Positions 8,224 through 17,763 are shown, counted from the stretch's first letter. The stretch: DNA of 64,000 bases from Bacteroides sp. (GCA_014802105.1 JAAVCX010000011.1:1-64000); one strand, 5' to 3'. The notes: generated by a model not told the origin, from the letters alone. Numbers and translations are program-made.

Positions 8224-9840
8224 CTATGCTTTCTCGGCCTTTTTCTTTTCAAGAAATTCGTTGATGCCACAGAGATGCTCGCGAACACGTCCTCCACCAA
8301 ATTCATAGACTTTGGTGACGAGACCGTCGAGGAAGTCTCGGTCGTGGCTCACAACTATCAGAGTGCCGTCAAAATCACGCAGGGCCTGCTTGAGTATATC
8401 TTTGGTCTTGAGATCAAGATGGTTGGTGGGCTCGTCGAGAATGAGGAGATTGATGGGCTCGAGCAGGAGTTTTATCATACATAATCTCACACGTTCACCA
8501 CCCGAAAGCACCTTCACTTTCTTCTGGTTTTCCTCTCCTCCAAACATGAATGCTCCCAACAGGTCGCGTATCTTAAGTCGCACATCGCCGACGGCTATAT
8601 CGTCGATTGTCTGGAACACGGTGAGCTCTTCGTCGAGCAGAGCGGCACTGTTCTGGGCAAAATAGCCGATCTTGACATTGTGGCCGAGCTGCAAGGAGCC
8701 CTCATGGGTTATCTCGTTCATGATGGCTTTGACCATAGTGGACTTACCCTCGCCGTTGCGTCCGGCAAACGCCACCTTGTCGCCGCGTTCTATCATAAAG
8801 GATGCGCCCGAGAATACCGGCACTCCGTCGTAGCTCTTTCCGACCCCTTCGGCTATCACAGGATAACTGCCGCTACGCGGACATGGAGGAAACTTGAGCC
8901 GCAAGGCCGAGGTATCCTCCTCGTCCACCTCGACTATCTCGAGTTTTTCGAGCCATTTCACCTTGCTCTGCACTTGGAAAGTCTTGGAGTAAGTGCCCTT
9001 GAAACGCTCGATAAACTCTCGTGCCTCGGCTATCTGTTTCTGCTGGTCGTCATACTGTTTCTGCTGTTGTTGCCTACGCTCCTTACGCAACTCCAGGTAG
9101 TGACTGTAACGGGCTTTGTAATCATAGATACGTCCGAGAGTCACCTCGATGGTGCGAGTGGTGATGGTGTCGATAAACCGCCGGTCGTGACTGATCACCA
9201 CTACGGCCATCGGACTATTCATGATAAACTCCTCGAGCCACCCTATCGACTCAATGTCAAGATGGTTGGTAGGCTCGTCGAGCAGGAGCACATCGGGATT
9301 GCGCAATAGAAGCTTGGCCAACTCGATGCGCATGCGCCAGCCTCCCGAGAACTCCGAGGTCGGTCTCGAGAAATCCTCTCTCTTGAAACCGAGACCCAAC
9401 AGTGCCTTCTCGACATCCTCCTCAAAGTGCGTGAGGTCTATGGCATAGAATTTCTCGCTCGCGGCGGCTACCTTCTCGATGAGCTCCATATAGGAATCGC
9501 TCTCATAGTCGGTGCGCGTGGCCAGCTCGTTGTTCATGGCGTCTATCTCGGCCTCCATCTCGCGCAGATGGGCAAAAGCCTGCGAAGCCTCCTCGAAGAC
9601 CGTGCGCCCGTCCTCGGCCATGAGATGCTGGGGCAGATAGCACACAGTGCAGTCCTTGGGCACCGAGACCGATCCGCGCGTGGGAGTGCGCTCTCCGGCC
9701 AGGATCTTGAGCAGGGTGCTCTTGCCCGCGCCATTCTTACCCATCAGGGCTATGCGGTCTTTGGGATTGATCACAAATGAAACATCTTTGAAGAGCGTCG
9801 TACCTCCAAACTCTACCGTGAGGGCGTCTACTGATACCAT
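8224..9840 (-). CDS. ABC-F family ATPase (ribosome-associated type)
   Basis: A soluble duplicated ABC ATPase without transmembrane segments, as in the ABC-F translation factors (EttA, Uup, YbiT and antibiotic-resistance relatives) that bind the ribosomal E site. Site 1 has Walker A GKNGAGKST (near 35), signature SGGWRMR and Walker B VLLLDEPTNHLD; site 2 has GRNGEGKST, signature SGGERVR and LLILDEPTNHLD. Between them lies the charged, Gln/Arg-rich linker (about 250-310), the P-site interaction motif of this family. The length of 538 is normal. A good promoter lies 120 bp upstream. Which ABC-F subfamily it belongs to cannot be settled by eye; a housekeeping role is likelier than resistance because no resistance context is present. 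Confidence 0.93.
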   Translation of the reverse strand: MVSVDALTVEFGGTTLFKDVSFVINPKDRIALMGKNGAGKSTLLKILAGERTPTRGSVSVPKDCTVCYLPQHLMAEDGRTVFEEASQAFAHLREMEAEIDAMNNELATRTDYESDSYMELIEKVAAASEKFYAIDLTHFEEDVEKALLGLGFKREDFSRPTSEFSGGWRMRIELAKLLLRNPDVLLLDEPTNHLDIESIGWLEEFIMNSPMAVVVISHDRRFIDTITTRTIEVTLGRIYDYKARYSHYLELRKERRQQQQKQYDDQQKQIAEAREFIERFKGTYSKTFQVQSKVKWLEKLEIVEVDEEDTSALRLKFPPCPRSGSYPVIAEGVGKSYDGVPVFSGASFMIERGDKVAFAGRNGEGKSTMVKAIMNEITHEGSLQLGHNVKIGYFAQNSAALLDEELTVFQTIDDIAVGDVRLKIRDLLGAFMFGGEENQKKVKVLSGGERVRLCMIKLLLEPINLLILDEPTNHLDLKTKDILKQALRDFDGTLIVVSHDRDFLDGLVTKVYEFGGGRVREHLCGINEFLEKKKAEKA

Positions 9841-9959
9841 AGGATTGTTTTTAAGTATCTCTTAAAAATTAAACGTCAATATATTTTTCCATTAGTAACC
9901 CGTGATAGACTCTTATACTCTCTGTGAGATTTATTTTCAAGAGTTACTTAAATTATATA

Positions 9960-9991
9960 CAAAGCTACAAAATAGCCCCGACTCACGCAAA
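9960..9991 (-). promoter_or_regulatory. Promoter of the ABC-F gene, in the 9841-10194 intergenic region
   Basis: On the minus strand TTTG (9991-9988), exactly 20 bp, then TAGCTTTG (9967-9960) is a full Bacteroidota promoter. Transcription should start near 9953, leaving a leader of about 110 nt; the motif TAAGTAACTC lies at its very beginning (9950-9941). The rest of this 350-bp gap is AT-rich. On the plus strand it holds a weak -7 match, TATTTTTG at 10028-10035, which could serve the phosphoribosyltransferase gene. I see no other gene in it. Confidence 0.75.
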
Positions 9992-10194
9992 TATCCCTTG
10001 GGAGCCAATTTCGGAAAGTGTCCTCCATATTTTTGACAGGTCATGCAAGATTTATCATTTTCTTACGTTATACTTTAGAATAAAACTGTTTTAAACTTAT
10101 TACGTCCTGATTCTGTTCCACAGATCGACCAAACAACCTGTAATATTCAATAAGTCCAAATCAGTTTACAATCACGTTGTTTCAGACCTCCCGG

Positions 10195-10797
10195 ATGAAA
10201 GTAATCACACTCACACCTGCCCTACTTTCTCAGGCTGCCGCGCAGCTTGCCGGGATTGTCACAGACCAACGTAAAGTTCCCTATACCGCCATAGTAGGAG
10301 TGATCACCGGCGGAGCTGTGCTTGCCGATCTGATGCAACCCCATCTGCCTCCGATGAAGAGGTTTGAGATTTTATTCCGGCGTCCGTCGACAAAGTTAAA
10401 AGACAAGGCCCCGGGAGTGTTCTCGGTACTCAAGCATCTGCCCCTGGTGGTCTCAGACTGGCTGAGGATGGCCGAGTCGCAGTATCTCTATCTCCATTCG
10501 CGCAAACAGCGCAATGTGAGCCGCCCTGCCCTCGACAACGATCTGAGAGAATTTGTCGCGTCGCTACCCCCCGGTAGCCCGATACTCCTGGTCGACGACT
10601 CCATTGACTCGGGAGCCACCATCGCGGGATGTCTCGAAGCACTGCGCGAGGTCAACCCCGGGATAAGCATTACCGTCGCCACACTCACCGTGACAATGCC
10701 CAATCCGCTTGTAAATCCCGACTTCAGTCTCTATTCGGGGCGTACCCTCGTGCGTTTCCCCTGGTCAAAGGATTATAGACAGAACACATCCCGATGA
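10195..10797 (+). CDS. Type I phosphoribosyltransferase-like protein
   Basis: Cytosolic protein of 200 residues with the type I phosphoribosyltransferase PRPP-binding loop ILLVDDSIDSGAT at about 130-142 and a preceding hydrophobic core (AIVGVITGGAVLADLM) that fits the PPi loop region. The acceptor base is unknown; such proteins act in nucleotide salvage or as domains attached to other pathways. I chose the ATG at 10195 (MKVITLTPALL) over an in-frame TTG at 10177. Its stop overlaps the start of the HAD phosphatase gene by 4 nt (ATGA), which implies coupled translation and a joint role. The middle section (about 55-110, Arg/Lys/Trp-rich) does not resemble hypoxanthine or uracil phosphoribosyltransferases. 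Confidence 0.75.
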   Translation: MKVITLTPALLSQAAAQLAGIVTDQRKVPYTAIVGVITGGAVLADLMQPHLPPMKRFEILFRRPSTKLKDKAPGVFSVLKHLPLVVSDWLRMAESQYLYLHSRKQRNVSRPALDNDLREFVASLPPGSPILLVDDSIDSGATIAGCLEALREVNPGISITVATLTVTMPNPLVNPDFSLYSGRTLVRFPWSKDYRQNTSR

Positions 10798-11330
10798 CGA
10801 CAGTAATAGATCTGGACGGCACGCTGATCCCCGAAAATTCCCTGCAACTGTTTGGCCGGAGACTTATCTCCCTGATACACACACGCGGCAACCGTGCTGC
10901 TTTGGTACGCCTGCTCGGACTGGCGGCCCTACGCAAACTCCGGCTCATCAGCCACCGTCGTGCCAAATGGGAGATGATGCATATTGCCTGCCGTGAGCTG
11001 TCAGATAAAGATTTTACCGACTTTGCTCTTGAGCTTGCCTCGAGGGTGAGACCCCGGTTCAGCCCCCTCCCCCACCCGTGTATACTTGCCACGGCCGCTC
11101 CCGCCGAATATGCCAGGCCGCTTGCCGCCCTCCTCGGGTTTGACGGATGGGTGGCCACGGTCACAACCCCTGCCTACTCTGATTATCGCGAGACCCGCGG
11201 CGTCCACAAGCTCAAGACCCTGCTGGCCCTCACTCCGCCTCCCTATCATTTTCTGACCGACCATCCCGACGATCTGCCTCTGGCCATTTATGCCGAGCAG
11301 CACGGAGGCCGGGTGACCTGGGTCAAATAG
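10794..11330 (+). CDS. HAD superfamily hydrolase, small
   Basis: A 178-residue haloacid-dehalogenase-type phosphatase. Motif I is VIDLDGTLIPEN at the extreme N-terminus (nucleophile Asp7 and Asp9), motif II is the LATAAPAEYARPLA strand near 100, a motif III Lys lies in HKLKTLL near 138, and motif IV is FLTDHPDDLPL near 152, where the more usual pattern is GDSxxD. The cap looks like the helical C1 cap of the phosphoserine-phosphatase group. It probably removes phosphate from a small metabolite linked to the phosphoribosyltransferase it overlaps by 4 nt. Substrate is unknown. A 15-bp hairpin at 11453-11494 separates it from the converging pnp gene. Confidence 0.8.
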   Translation: MTTVIDLDGTLIPENSLQLFGRRLISLIHTRGNRAALVRLLGLAALRKLRLISHRRAKWEMMHIACRELSDKDFTDFALELASRVRPRFSPLPHPCILATAAPAEYARPLAALLGFDGWVATVTTPAYSDYRETRGVHKLKTLLALTPPPYHFLTDHPDDLPLAIYAEQHGGRVTWVK

Positions 11331-11452
11331 CGCGAGATCCGGCGATAGTCTTATACCATTATATCCCGCATATACCTCACATACTCCTCGCATGGCCTTG
11401 CCGGCCCATCACGATTTTTCTCTAACCGTCTTTTCATATCCCCATCATAAAA

Positions 11453-11494
11453 AGATCTCCCTGAGTCAAACGACTGCTCGACTCAGGGAGATCT
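11453..11494. terminator. Perfect 15-bp bidirectional terminator hairpin
   Basis: Arms AGATCTCCCTGAGTC (11453-11467) and GACTCAGGGAGATCT (11480-11494) are perfectly complementary around a 12-nt loop. On the minus strand the hairpin is followed by TTTTATG, and it lies 23 bp past the pnp stop, so it should end pnp; on the plus strand it can end the phosphoribosyltransferase-HAD transcript. Confidence 0.85.
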
Positions 11495-11517
11495 GTTTAT
11501 CTATTCAATTGCAGAAA

Positions 11518-13746
11518 TCAATCGCGGTGCTCGCGACGGGGACGATCGCCGTCACGACGGGGACGACGCTCACCACGGTCGTTACCCTCGCGGCGGGGAC
11601 GTTCGCCACGGGGAGCACGTTCGCGCTCTACATAGCCTTCGGGCTTGGGCTGAAGAGCTCTCATGGAGAGACGATATTTACCTGTCTTCTTGTCAATCTC
11701 GATGAGCTTGACCTCGACAGTGTCTCCCTCTTTGAGGCCCGAGGCCTCCATGTTCTCGAGACGATCCCAAGAGATCTCGGAGATGTGGAGCAGACCGTCA
11801 CGGTTAGGCATAAATTCTACAAATGCTCCAAACTCAAGGATCGAGCGCACCTTGCCGGTGTAGACCTTACCCTCTTCAGGCAGCTCTACGATAGCGTTGA
11901 TCATCTCGAGGGCCTTGTCGATAGAGGGCTTGTTGGCGGCAGCTACCTCGATGTAGCCACCCTCGGGGATCTCGTCGATGGAGACAGTGGCGCCCGAGGC
12001 CTCCTGTATGCCCTGGATGACCTTTCCGCCCGGGCCAATGACAGCACCGATGAGCTCCTTGGGGATGAGCATGGTGACGATGCGGGGCACGTGGGGCTTG
12101 TAGTCCTCGCGGGGAGCGGGTATAGTCTCCTCGATCTTGTCGAGGATGTGGAGACGACCGTCGCGGGCCTGGAGAAGAGCCTTCTCGAGTATCTCGTAGC
12201 TGAGGCCGTCGACCTTGATGTCCATCTGAGTGGCGGTGATACCCTTGCGGGTACCTGTCACCTTGAAGTCCATGTCGCCGAGGTGGTCCTCGTCGCCGAG
12301 GATATCAGAGAGCACAGCATATTTCTCACCGTCGGAGATGAGACCCATGGCGATACCGCTGACAGGACGCTTCATCTTCACGCCGGCATCAAGCAGCGAG
12401 AGAGTGCCGGCACAGACAGTGGCCATCGACGATGAGCCGTTGCTCTCGAGGATGTCGCTGACAATGCGGCAGACGTAGGGGAAATCATCGGGGAACATGC
12501 GCTTGAGGGCACGGTGGGCAAGGTTGCCGTGGCCCACCTCGCGACGGCCTACGCCACGGGGAGCACGCGCCTCGCCTGTCGAGAAGGGGGGGAAGTTGTA
12601 GTGAAGCAGGAAACGCTCGCGGCCCTGATTGAGCACGTCGTCGACAATCTTCTCATCGAGCTTGGTGCCAAGGGTCACGGTAGCGAGGCTCTGGGTCTCA
12701 CCACGGGTAAAGACAGCCGAGCCGTGGGGGCCTGCCAGATAGTCGGTCTCGCACCAGATGGGGCGTATCTCGTTGGTCTTACGGCCGTCGAGACGTATGC
12801 CCTCGTCGAGCACACAGCGACGCATGGCCTCCTTCTCGACATCATGATAGTAACGCTTCACCAGGGGAGCTTTTTCCTCACGCTCCTCCTCGGGGAGAGA
12901 GTCGATATACTCGTCGCAGATAGCGTCAAAGCTATCCTGACGCCAATGCTTGTCGGCACAGCCGGCCTTGGCGATGGCATAAGCCTTGTCATAACACTTC
13001 TCGCGGACGTCGGCACGCAGGGCCTCGTCGTTGACCTCGTGGCAGTATTCGCGCTTGACGGTCGAGCCGACTTCCTCGGCAAGCTCCATCTGAGCCTTAC
13101 ACTGCTCCTTGATAGCCTCGTGGGCTACACGCAGAGCCTCAAGAAGGTCTTTTTCGCTGACCTCGTTCATCTCGCCCTCTACCATCATGATGTTATCGTA
13201 GGTGGCACCGACCATGAGCTCCATGTCGGCTTTCTCACACTGCTCGAAAGTGGGGTTGATGACAAACTCTCCGTCGACGCGGGCTACGCGCACTTCGGAG
13301 ATAGGGCCGTTGAAAGGAATATCGCTGACGGCCATGGCTGCCGAGGCGGCAAGACCGGCGAGAGCGTCGGGCATGTCGACACCGTCGGCCGAGTACATGG
13401 TGACCTGGACAATGGTGTCAGCATGATAATTATCGGGGAAGAGGGGGCGCAGGGCGCGGTCTACAAGGCGAGAGGTAAGTATCTCGTAGTCGCCGGCACG
13501 GCCTTCACGCTTGGTGAAGCCACCGGGGAAACGTCCGTTGGACGAGAATTTTTCTTTATACTCGACAGTCAGGGGCATGAAGTCTACGCCTTCGCCGGCC
13601 TCCTTGGCCGAGCAGACTGTTGCGAGAAGCATGGTGTTGCCCATGCGGAGTTCTACCGCTCCATCGGCTTGCTTGGCCAGCTTGCCCGTCTCGAGGGTGA
13701 TGGTACGGCCGTCGGGAAGCGCGATGGTTTTCTTGATTGGATTCAT
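11518..13746 (-). CDS. pnp: Polyribonucleotide nucleotidyltransferase (PNPase)
   Basis: Phosphorolytic 3'-5' exoribonuclease of RNA decay. The 742 residues follow the full family layout: RNase PH domain 1 (about 1-140, with [11 protein letters not shown]), helical domain (145-235), catalytic RNase PH domain 2 (about 315-540, with RxDGRK, FTRGETQ and the GIAMGLI strand), KH domain (about 555-615, with the [11 protein letters not shown] loop) and S1 domain (about 620-695). The last 40 residues are an Arg/Gly/Glu-rich tail (for example [12 protein letters not shown]), probably disordered and RNA-binding. A -7-like TAACTTTG lies on the minus strand at 13839-13832, about 85 bp upstream, though its -33 element is poor. 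It ends at the perfect hairpin 11453-11494. Confidence 0.98.
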   Translation of the reverse strand: MNPIKKTIALPDGRTITLETGKLAKQADGAVELRMGNTMLLATVCSAKEAGEGVDFMPLTVEYKEKFSSNGRFPGGFTKREGRAGDYEILTSRLVDRALRPLFPDNYHADTIVQVTMYSADGVDMPDALAGLAASAAMAVSDIPFNGPISEVRVARVDGEFVINPTFEQCEKADMELMVGATYDNIMMVEGEMNEVSEKDLLEALRVAHEAIKEQCKAQMELAEEVGSTVKREYCHEVNDEALRADVREKCYDKAYAIAKAGCADKHWRQDSFDAICDEYIDSLPEEEREEKAPLVKRYYHDVEKEAMRRCVLDEGIRLDGRKTNEIRPIWCETDYLAGPHGSAVFTRGETQSLATVTLGTKLDEKIVDDVLNQGRERFLLHYNFPPFSTGEARAPRGVGRREVGHGNLAHRALKRMFPDDFPYVCRIVSDILESNGSSSMATVCAGTLSLLDAGVKMKRPVSGIAMGLISDGEKYAVLSDILGDEDHLGDMDFKVTGTRKGITATQMDIKVDGLSYEILEKALLQARDGRLHILDKIEETIPAPREDYKPHVPRIVTMLIPKELIGAVIGPGGKVIQGIQEASGATVSIDEIPEGGYIEVAAANKPSIDKALEMINAIVELPEEGKVYTGKVRSILEFGAFVEFMPNRDGLLHISEISWDRLENMEASGLKEGDTVEVKLIEIDKKTGKYRLSMRALQPKPEGYVERERAPRGERPRREGNDRGERRPRRDGDRPRREHRD

Positions 13747-13831
13747 AAATTGGTTAATTCAGCTTTGTTTTGTGTCTTCGTTTTTGCAGCTTAAAGGCGC
13801 CACACCGCTGAGGGGTGAGCGCGGAGGTGTG

Positions 13832-13839
13832 CAAAGTTA
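13832..13839 (-). promoter_or_regulatory. Candidate -7 element for pnp
   Basis: TAACTTTG on the minus strand matches TAnnTTTG and sits 86 bp upstream of the pnp ATG. No TTTG is found 19-21 bp further upstream, so this is a weaker call than the other promoters here. Confidence 0.35.
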
Positions 13840-13968
13840 GTGATTTTTCCACTAATTTCACCTATATAATACTGTAATATTTCTCAACAGAACCATAAAA
13901 TTAGTGAAAAAATAAGCCTGTCAGATCTGCGGCCCCACGACTCCGGGTTGCCGGCAAGAATGAGGCCG

Positions 13969-14043
13969 TCATATATCGGCGCCGTCTTTCAGAGCCTGGC
14001 CTATCCATGCAAAAAACAATATCACAATCAATATAACGGTCAT
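13969..14043 (-). CDS. Candidate 24-residue single-helix membrane peptide
   Basis: In the 577-bp gap between pnp and the aminopeptidase gene, the minus strand has an ATG-initiated frame of 24 codons ending in TGA. The N-terminal half is strongly hydrophobic (MTVILIVILFFAWIG), long enough for one membrane helix, and the rest is short and polar (QALKDGADI). ACAAGG lies just before the ATG as a weak Shine-Dalgarno-like stretch. Downstream on the same strand a nested GC-rich hairpin (13968-13929 region) precedes a T6 run near 13911. No clear promoter is seen. Length alone could arise by chance; the hydrophobic then polar layout is what makes it a candidate small membrane protein. Confidence 0.35.
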   Translation of the reverse strand: MTVILIVILFFAWIGQALKDGADI

Positions 14044-14190
14044 AGCCTTGTAATTTAGAGTTGTAATCCTAAAACTGTTTCACTTGGCCAAAGCAACGGT
14101 CACCCCGGAGCAAAACCGACACCCAGTGATGTTAAAAAAACTTAACCACCCATCATTTCGACAAAAAATGTTAAAGCCCCTCGGGCAAAG

Positions 14191-14221
14191 TTGAATATAA
14201 GAGGCATTAACATTACTTTTG
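14191..14221 (+). promoter_or_regulatory. Promoter of the aminopeptidase P gene
   Basis: TTG (14191-14193), 20 bp, then TACTTTTG (14214-14221) fits the Bacteroidota -33/-7 pattern. Transcription would start near 14228, with a leader of about 95 nt before the ATG at 14324. Confidence 0.7.
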
Positions 14222-14323
14222 TATATGTAACTCCTGGAAATCACATAGGTCAGGAAGCCTGTCAAGGTCGCTGTCCGTCTACACTCTGAAATTTACCCAA
14301 CCCCTTAATAAATCTTTCAAGCA

Positions 14324-16117
14324 ATGACTACCTCACCCTCTACTATCATAGGGCGTCTGGACGCCTATCGCGAGGATATGAAAAGTGCAGGCCTTCAGGC
14401 CTCTATCGTGCCCCGCACCGATCCCCATCTCAGCGAATACATTTCATCTCACTGGCATTGCGTGCGCTATCTCACGGGCTTCACCGGCTCGGCCGGCACC
14501 CTGGTGGTCACCCTCGACGGTGCTTACCTGTGGGTCGACTCGCGCTATTTCCTGCAGGGCGAACAGCAGACCCGCGACACAGGCATCACCCTCATGAAGG
14601 AGGGTCTGCCCGGCACCCCCACGATAGCCGGATTTCTCACCTCGACTCTCAAGGCCGGTGACACGGTCGGTATCGACGGCCTGCTGATGTCGGTACAGGA
14701 GGCCCGCTCGCTCCAGGGGGCACTCTCGGCCCGCGACATCAAGCTCGATGTAAATTATACGCCCATGGATAGAGTGTGGGCCGACCGTCCTCTCCTGCCC
14801 CAGGATCCCGTGTTTATCCATGACGAGAAATATGCCGGCGAGAGCGCAGCGTCAAAGCTCGCCACCCTGCGTGACGACATCGCCAAAGCCGGAGCCGACG
14901 CCTTCTTCTCCTCAGCTCTCGACGAGATAGCCTGGGTGCTCAATCTGCGGTCAACTGACGTGCCCTGCAACCCTGTAGCAACCTCATTCCTCTATGTAGG
15001 CCCGTCGGAGGCAGTGCTGTTTATCGACCCTGCCAAGATGACCGCCGAGGCCAACGATTATCTTGCCAAAGCCGGAGTCTCGACCCGTCCCTATGGCGAG
15101 GCTCTCGACTACCTCAAGGGGATCGACAGCTCGGTGAAGGTGCTTCTGAGCGGTAGCAAAGCCTCGTGGGGAGTCATGACCGCCCTCGATGGCCATTATG
15201 TCATAGGCGAGTCGCCTCTTCAGCTCCCCAAGGCTATCAAAAACGCCGTTCAGCAGGAGGGTATTCGTCAGGCCCATGTGCGCGACGGAGCCGCAATGGT
15301 CAAGTCGATAATCGAGATCAAGCATATCATGGACAACGGAGGCGAACTCACCGAGATCGGCGTGGCCGAGATCCTGGAGCGCAACCGCCGCAAGGATGGT
15401 CTCTTCTTTGACCTGAGCTTCGAGAGCATCTGTGGCTTCGGCCCTAACGGAGCTATCGTCCACTACTCGGCTACACCCGAGAGCGACACCCGTCTCGAGC
15501 TCAACAACCTGCTGCTCATCGACTCGGGCGCCAATTATCTCGATGCCACCACCGACATCACCCGTACTATCGCCCTGGGTACCCCCTCGGCCGACATGCG
15601 TCACGATTTCACCCTTGTGATGAAGGGCCACATCGCCATCGCCACAGCTATATTCCCGGCCGGCACACGCGGCCACCAGCTCGACGCTATGGCCCGCATG
15701 CCGCTCTGGAAAGAGGGTAAGAGCTATCTCCACGGCACAGGCCACGGTGTAGGCCACTTCCTGAATGTCCATGAGGGGCCTCAGAGCATACGCCTCAACG
15801 ACACTATGGCTCCGATGATGCCGGGAATGCTCACCTCCAACGAGCCCGGAGTCTACCTCGAGGGGCGCTATGGCATACGCTGCGAAAACCTCGTGCTCAC
15901 TGTCCCGGCTATGACCACCGAGTTTGGCGACTTCCTGGGCTTTGAGACAGTGACTATGTGTCCGTTTGACCGCGTCCTCTTCGACACCGAGATCATGTCG
16001 GAGGCCGAGATAGAGTGGGTCAACCTCTACCACCGTCGTGTCTACGACAATGTCGCACCCCTGCTCGACGAGAACGAGCGCGCCTGGCTCGCCGAGGCTT
16101 GCGCTCCGCTCAAATAA
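14324..16117 (+). CDS. Xaa-Pro aminopeptidase (M24B, long APP1-type)
   Basis: Cytosolic metallopeptidase that removes an N-terminal residue preceding proline. At 597 residues it has the three-domain long form: two creatinase-like N-terminal domains (first about 1-150, second about 160-315) and a pita-bread catalytic domain (about 320-540), followed by a C-terminal helix region. Metal-ligand motifs are in order: Asp in LLIDSGANYLDATTDITRTI (two Asp), His in GTGHGVGHFLNVHEGP, Glu in SNEPGVYLEGRYGIRCEN and Glu in FLGFETVT. No signal peptide is present. It is followed 26 bp later by the carbonic-anhydrase-like gene, probably in one transcript. Confidence 0.95.
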   Translation: MTTSPSTIIGRLDAYREDMKSAGLQASIVPRTDPHLSEYISSHWHCVRYLTGFTGSAGTLVVTLDGAYLWVDSRYFLQGEQQTRDTGITLMKEGLPGTPTIAGFLTSTLKAGDTVGIDGLLMSVQEARSLQGALSARDIKLDVNYTPMDRVWADRPLLPQDPVFIHDEKYAGESAASKLATLRDDIAKAGADAFFSSALDEIAWVLNLRSTDVPCNPVATSFLYVGPSEAVLFIDPAKMTAEANDYLAKAGVSTRPYGEALDYLKGIDSSVKVLLSGSKASWGVMTALDGHYVIGESPLQLPKAIKNAVQQEGIRQAHVRDGAAMVKSIIEIKHIMDNGGELTEIGVAEILERNRRKDGLFFDLSFESICGFGPNGAIVHYSATPESDTRLELNNLLLIDSGANYLDATTDITRTIALGTPSADMRHDFTLVMKGHIAIATAIFPAGTRGHQLDAMARMPLWKEGKSYLHGTGHGVGHFLNVHEGPQSIRLNDTMAPMMPGMLTSNEPGVYLEGRYGIRCENLVLTVPAMTTEFGDFLGFETVTMCPFDRVLFDTEIMSEAEIEWVNLYHRRVYDNVAPLLDENERAWLAEACAPLK

Positions 16118-16143
16118 AGAGTTACTTATCACTGATTAAAACC

Positions 16144-16668
16144 ATGGCATTAATCATTCCCGTAAGAGGATTTACTCCTGAAATAGGCCGCGACACTTTT
16201 CTGGCCGAAAACGCCACGATCATCGGCGACGTGAAGATGGGCAGCGAGTGTAGCGTGTGGTTCAACACCGTCATACGCGGCGATGTAAACTCGATCGTCA
16301 TCGGTGACCGCGTGAACATCCAGGACGGCTCGGTGCTCCACACTCTCTATCAGAAATCAACCATTGAGATAGGCAACGATGTCTCGATCGGCCACAATGT
16401 CACTATCCACGGTGCCAAAATCCACGACCTGGCTCTCATAGGCATGGGAGCGGTGGTGATGGACGATGCCGAGGTTGGCGAAGGAGCTCTGGTAGCGGCC
16501 GGATCGGTAGTGCTCTCACGCACCAAGATTGGGCCTAACGAGCTCTGGGGCGGCGCTCCGGCCAAATTCATCAAGATGGTCGATCCAGAGACCTCGCGCG
16601 AGCTCAACACCAAGATAGCCCGCAACTATCTCATGTACTCGCGCTGGTATACCGACCCCACTGACTGA
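16144..16668 (+). CDS. Gamma-carbonic anhydrase-like left-handed beta-helix protein
   Basis: A 174-residue hexapeptide-repeat protein of the gamma-carbonic anhydrase family (PaaY/YrdA/CaiE-like). The left-handed beta-helix repeats run from about 15 to 135, and the three presumed zinc histidines are in GSVLHTL and IGHNVTIHG, as in active family members. The C-terminus is the usual helix packing against the helix. I chose the ATG at 16144 because MALIIPVRGFTPEIG is the family opening; an upstream in-frame start would overlap the aminopeptidase gene by about 100 bp. Reaction, if active, is CO2 hydration, but many members have other or unknown roles. Ended by the hairpin at 16717-16770. Confidence 0.9.
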   Translation: MALIIPVRGFTPEIGRDTFLAENATIIGDVKMGSECSVWFNTVIRGDVNSIVIGDRVNIQDGSVLHTLYQKSTIEIGNDVSIGHNVTIHGAKIHDLALIGMGAVVMDDAEVGEGALVAAGSVVLSRTKIGPNELWGGAPAKFIKMVDPETSRELNTKIARNYLMYSRWYTDPTD

Positions 16669-16716
16669 CCGGCAGTATTGACGTTATTGTCACTGATGTC
16701 ATTATAGATGTCAGGA

Positions 16717-16770
16717 AAAAAATCAATCGGCATCCCGATGGTAAAATACCGGGATGCCGATTGATTTTTT
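16717..16770. terminator. Perfect 21-bp bidirectional terminator
   Basis: Arms 16717-16737 and 16750-16770 are fully complementary around a 12-nt loop, with a GC core (CGGCATCCCG/CGGGATGCCG) flanked by A6 and T6 tracts. This is a textbook terminator in both directions, shared by the converging carbonic-anhydrase-like gene and argC. Confidence 0.92.
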
Positions 16771-16782
16771 AGAACGGTGGTC

Positions 16783-17763
16783 TCAGAAAGCCACCGATTT
16801 CATGGTGAGCCCTGTGGTCTCCTGGAGACCGAAGAGAAGATTCATGGTGTGAACGGCATTACCGGCCGCACCCTTGAGCAGATTGTCTATCACAGCCGTG
16901 ACAAGCAGACGGCCGTCGATCTTGTCAAGATGGATGATACACTTGTTGGTGTTGACGACATCCTTGAGATCGGGGATCTTGGAGGTGATGAACGTGAAGT
17001 TGTGATCATCAAAATAGTCCTGATAGAGCTTGATGATCTCGGGGAGCTCGAGCGGACAGTCGAGATAGCTCACAGCCATGATACCGCGGGAGAAAGCTCC
17101 GCGCACAGGCATCATGTGGAGGCGCGAGCTGAAGCTCTGCTGCATGGCCGAGAGGGTCTGCAATATCTCTGCCTCCTGGGGGTGACGGAAAGGCCGGTAG
17201 ACCACCATATTGTCGTTGCGCCAGGAGTAGTGGGTAGTCGGGCGTGACTCGGCTCCCTCGCTGGTAGCACCGGTGATGACTGTAGTGTGTATATCGGTAT
17301 TGAGCAGGAGATTTTTGGCCAGAGGTATTAGCGAGAGCTCCACAGCCATGGCCAGACAGCCGGGATTGGCCACAAAACGGGCGCCGCGAACCATCGGTTT
17401 GCGGTTGAGCTCCGAGAGTCCATAGACAAACTCATGAGGATTATCGTCGGTCGGGGCCAGTCTGAAATCGCGCGAGAGGTCGATGATCTTGAGGTGGTCG
17501 GGGATTTTGACCGAGGCAAGAAACTCGCGGGTCTTTCCGGCCGGCCGACAGCAGAAGAGCACGTCAATGTCGTCAAGATCGTATGTCGACGAGAAAACCA
17601 GGTCGGTCTCGCCATAGAGACCCTGATGGACATCGACAACCCTGCGCCCGGCCACGGTGCTCGAGTGGATCCACTTGAGCATCACGTCAGGATGATTGAT
17701 CAGTATCCTGATAAGTTCACCGGCAGCATAGCCCGAACCTCCTATTATACCGACTTTTATCAT
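16783..17763 (-). CDS. argC: N-acetyl-gamma-glutamyl-phosphate reductase
   Basis: NADPH-dependent reductase of arginine synthesis, making the semialdehyde from acyl-glutamyl phosphate. The Rossmann opening [21 protein letters not shown], the active-site Cys in NPGCLAMA (about residue 135) and the conserved [13 protein letters not shown] segment near 220 identify it; 326 residues is the usual short-form length. Many Bacteroidota use succinylated rather than acetylated intermediates, so the acyl group in vivo is open. Its ATG overlaps the gltX stop by 4 nt (ATGA), which couples two enzymes that both consume glutamate. No other arg gene is in the window. Confidence 0.95.
   Translation of the reverse strand: MIKVGIIGGSGYAAGELIRILINHPDVMLKWIHSSTVAGRRVVDVHQGLYGETDLVFSSTYDLDDIDVLFCCRPAGKTREFLASVKIPDHLKIIDLSRDFRLAPTDDNPHEFVYGLSELNRKPMVRGARFVANPGCLAMAVELSLIPLAKNLLLNTDIHTTVITGATSEGAESRPTTHYSWRNDNMVVYRPFRHPQEAEILQTLSAMQQSFSSRLHMMPVRGAFSRGIMAVSYLDCPLELPEIIKLYQDYFDDHNFTFITSKIPDLKDVVNTNKCIIHLDKIDGRLLVTAVIDNLLKGAAGNAVHTMNLLFGLQETTGLTMKSVAF

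Noticed and set aside
10177-10194. TTG start for the phosphoribosyltransferase gene
   Set aside because: The ATG 18 bp downstream gives a cleaner N-terminus; TTG starts are rare in this lineage.
9841-10194. tRNA or riboswitch in the ABC-F/phosphoribosyltransferase gap
   Set aside because: Too AT-rich, no cloverleaf arms or conserved riboswitch core seen; only promoters are supported.
12514-13794. 426-codon open frame antisense to pnp
   Set aside because: Fully overlapped by pnp, which has complete domain content; no motif was seen in the antisense product.
14080-14265. 61-codon frame on the minus strand between pnp and the aminopeptidase gene
   Set aside because: Cuts through the aminopeptidase promoter and has an irregular composition without helix, motif or ribosome-binding signal.
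16015-16143. Upstream-extended start for the gamma-carbonic-anhydrase-like gene
   Set aside because: Would overlap the aminopeptidase gene by about 100 bp; the ATG at 16144 begins the family-typical N-terminus.
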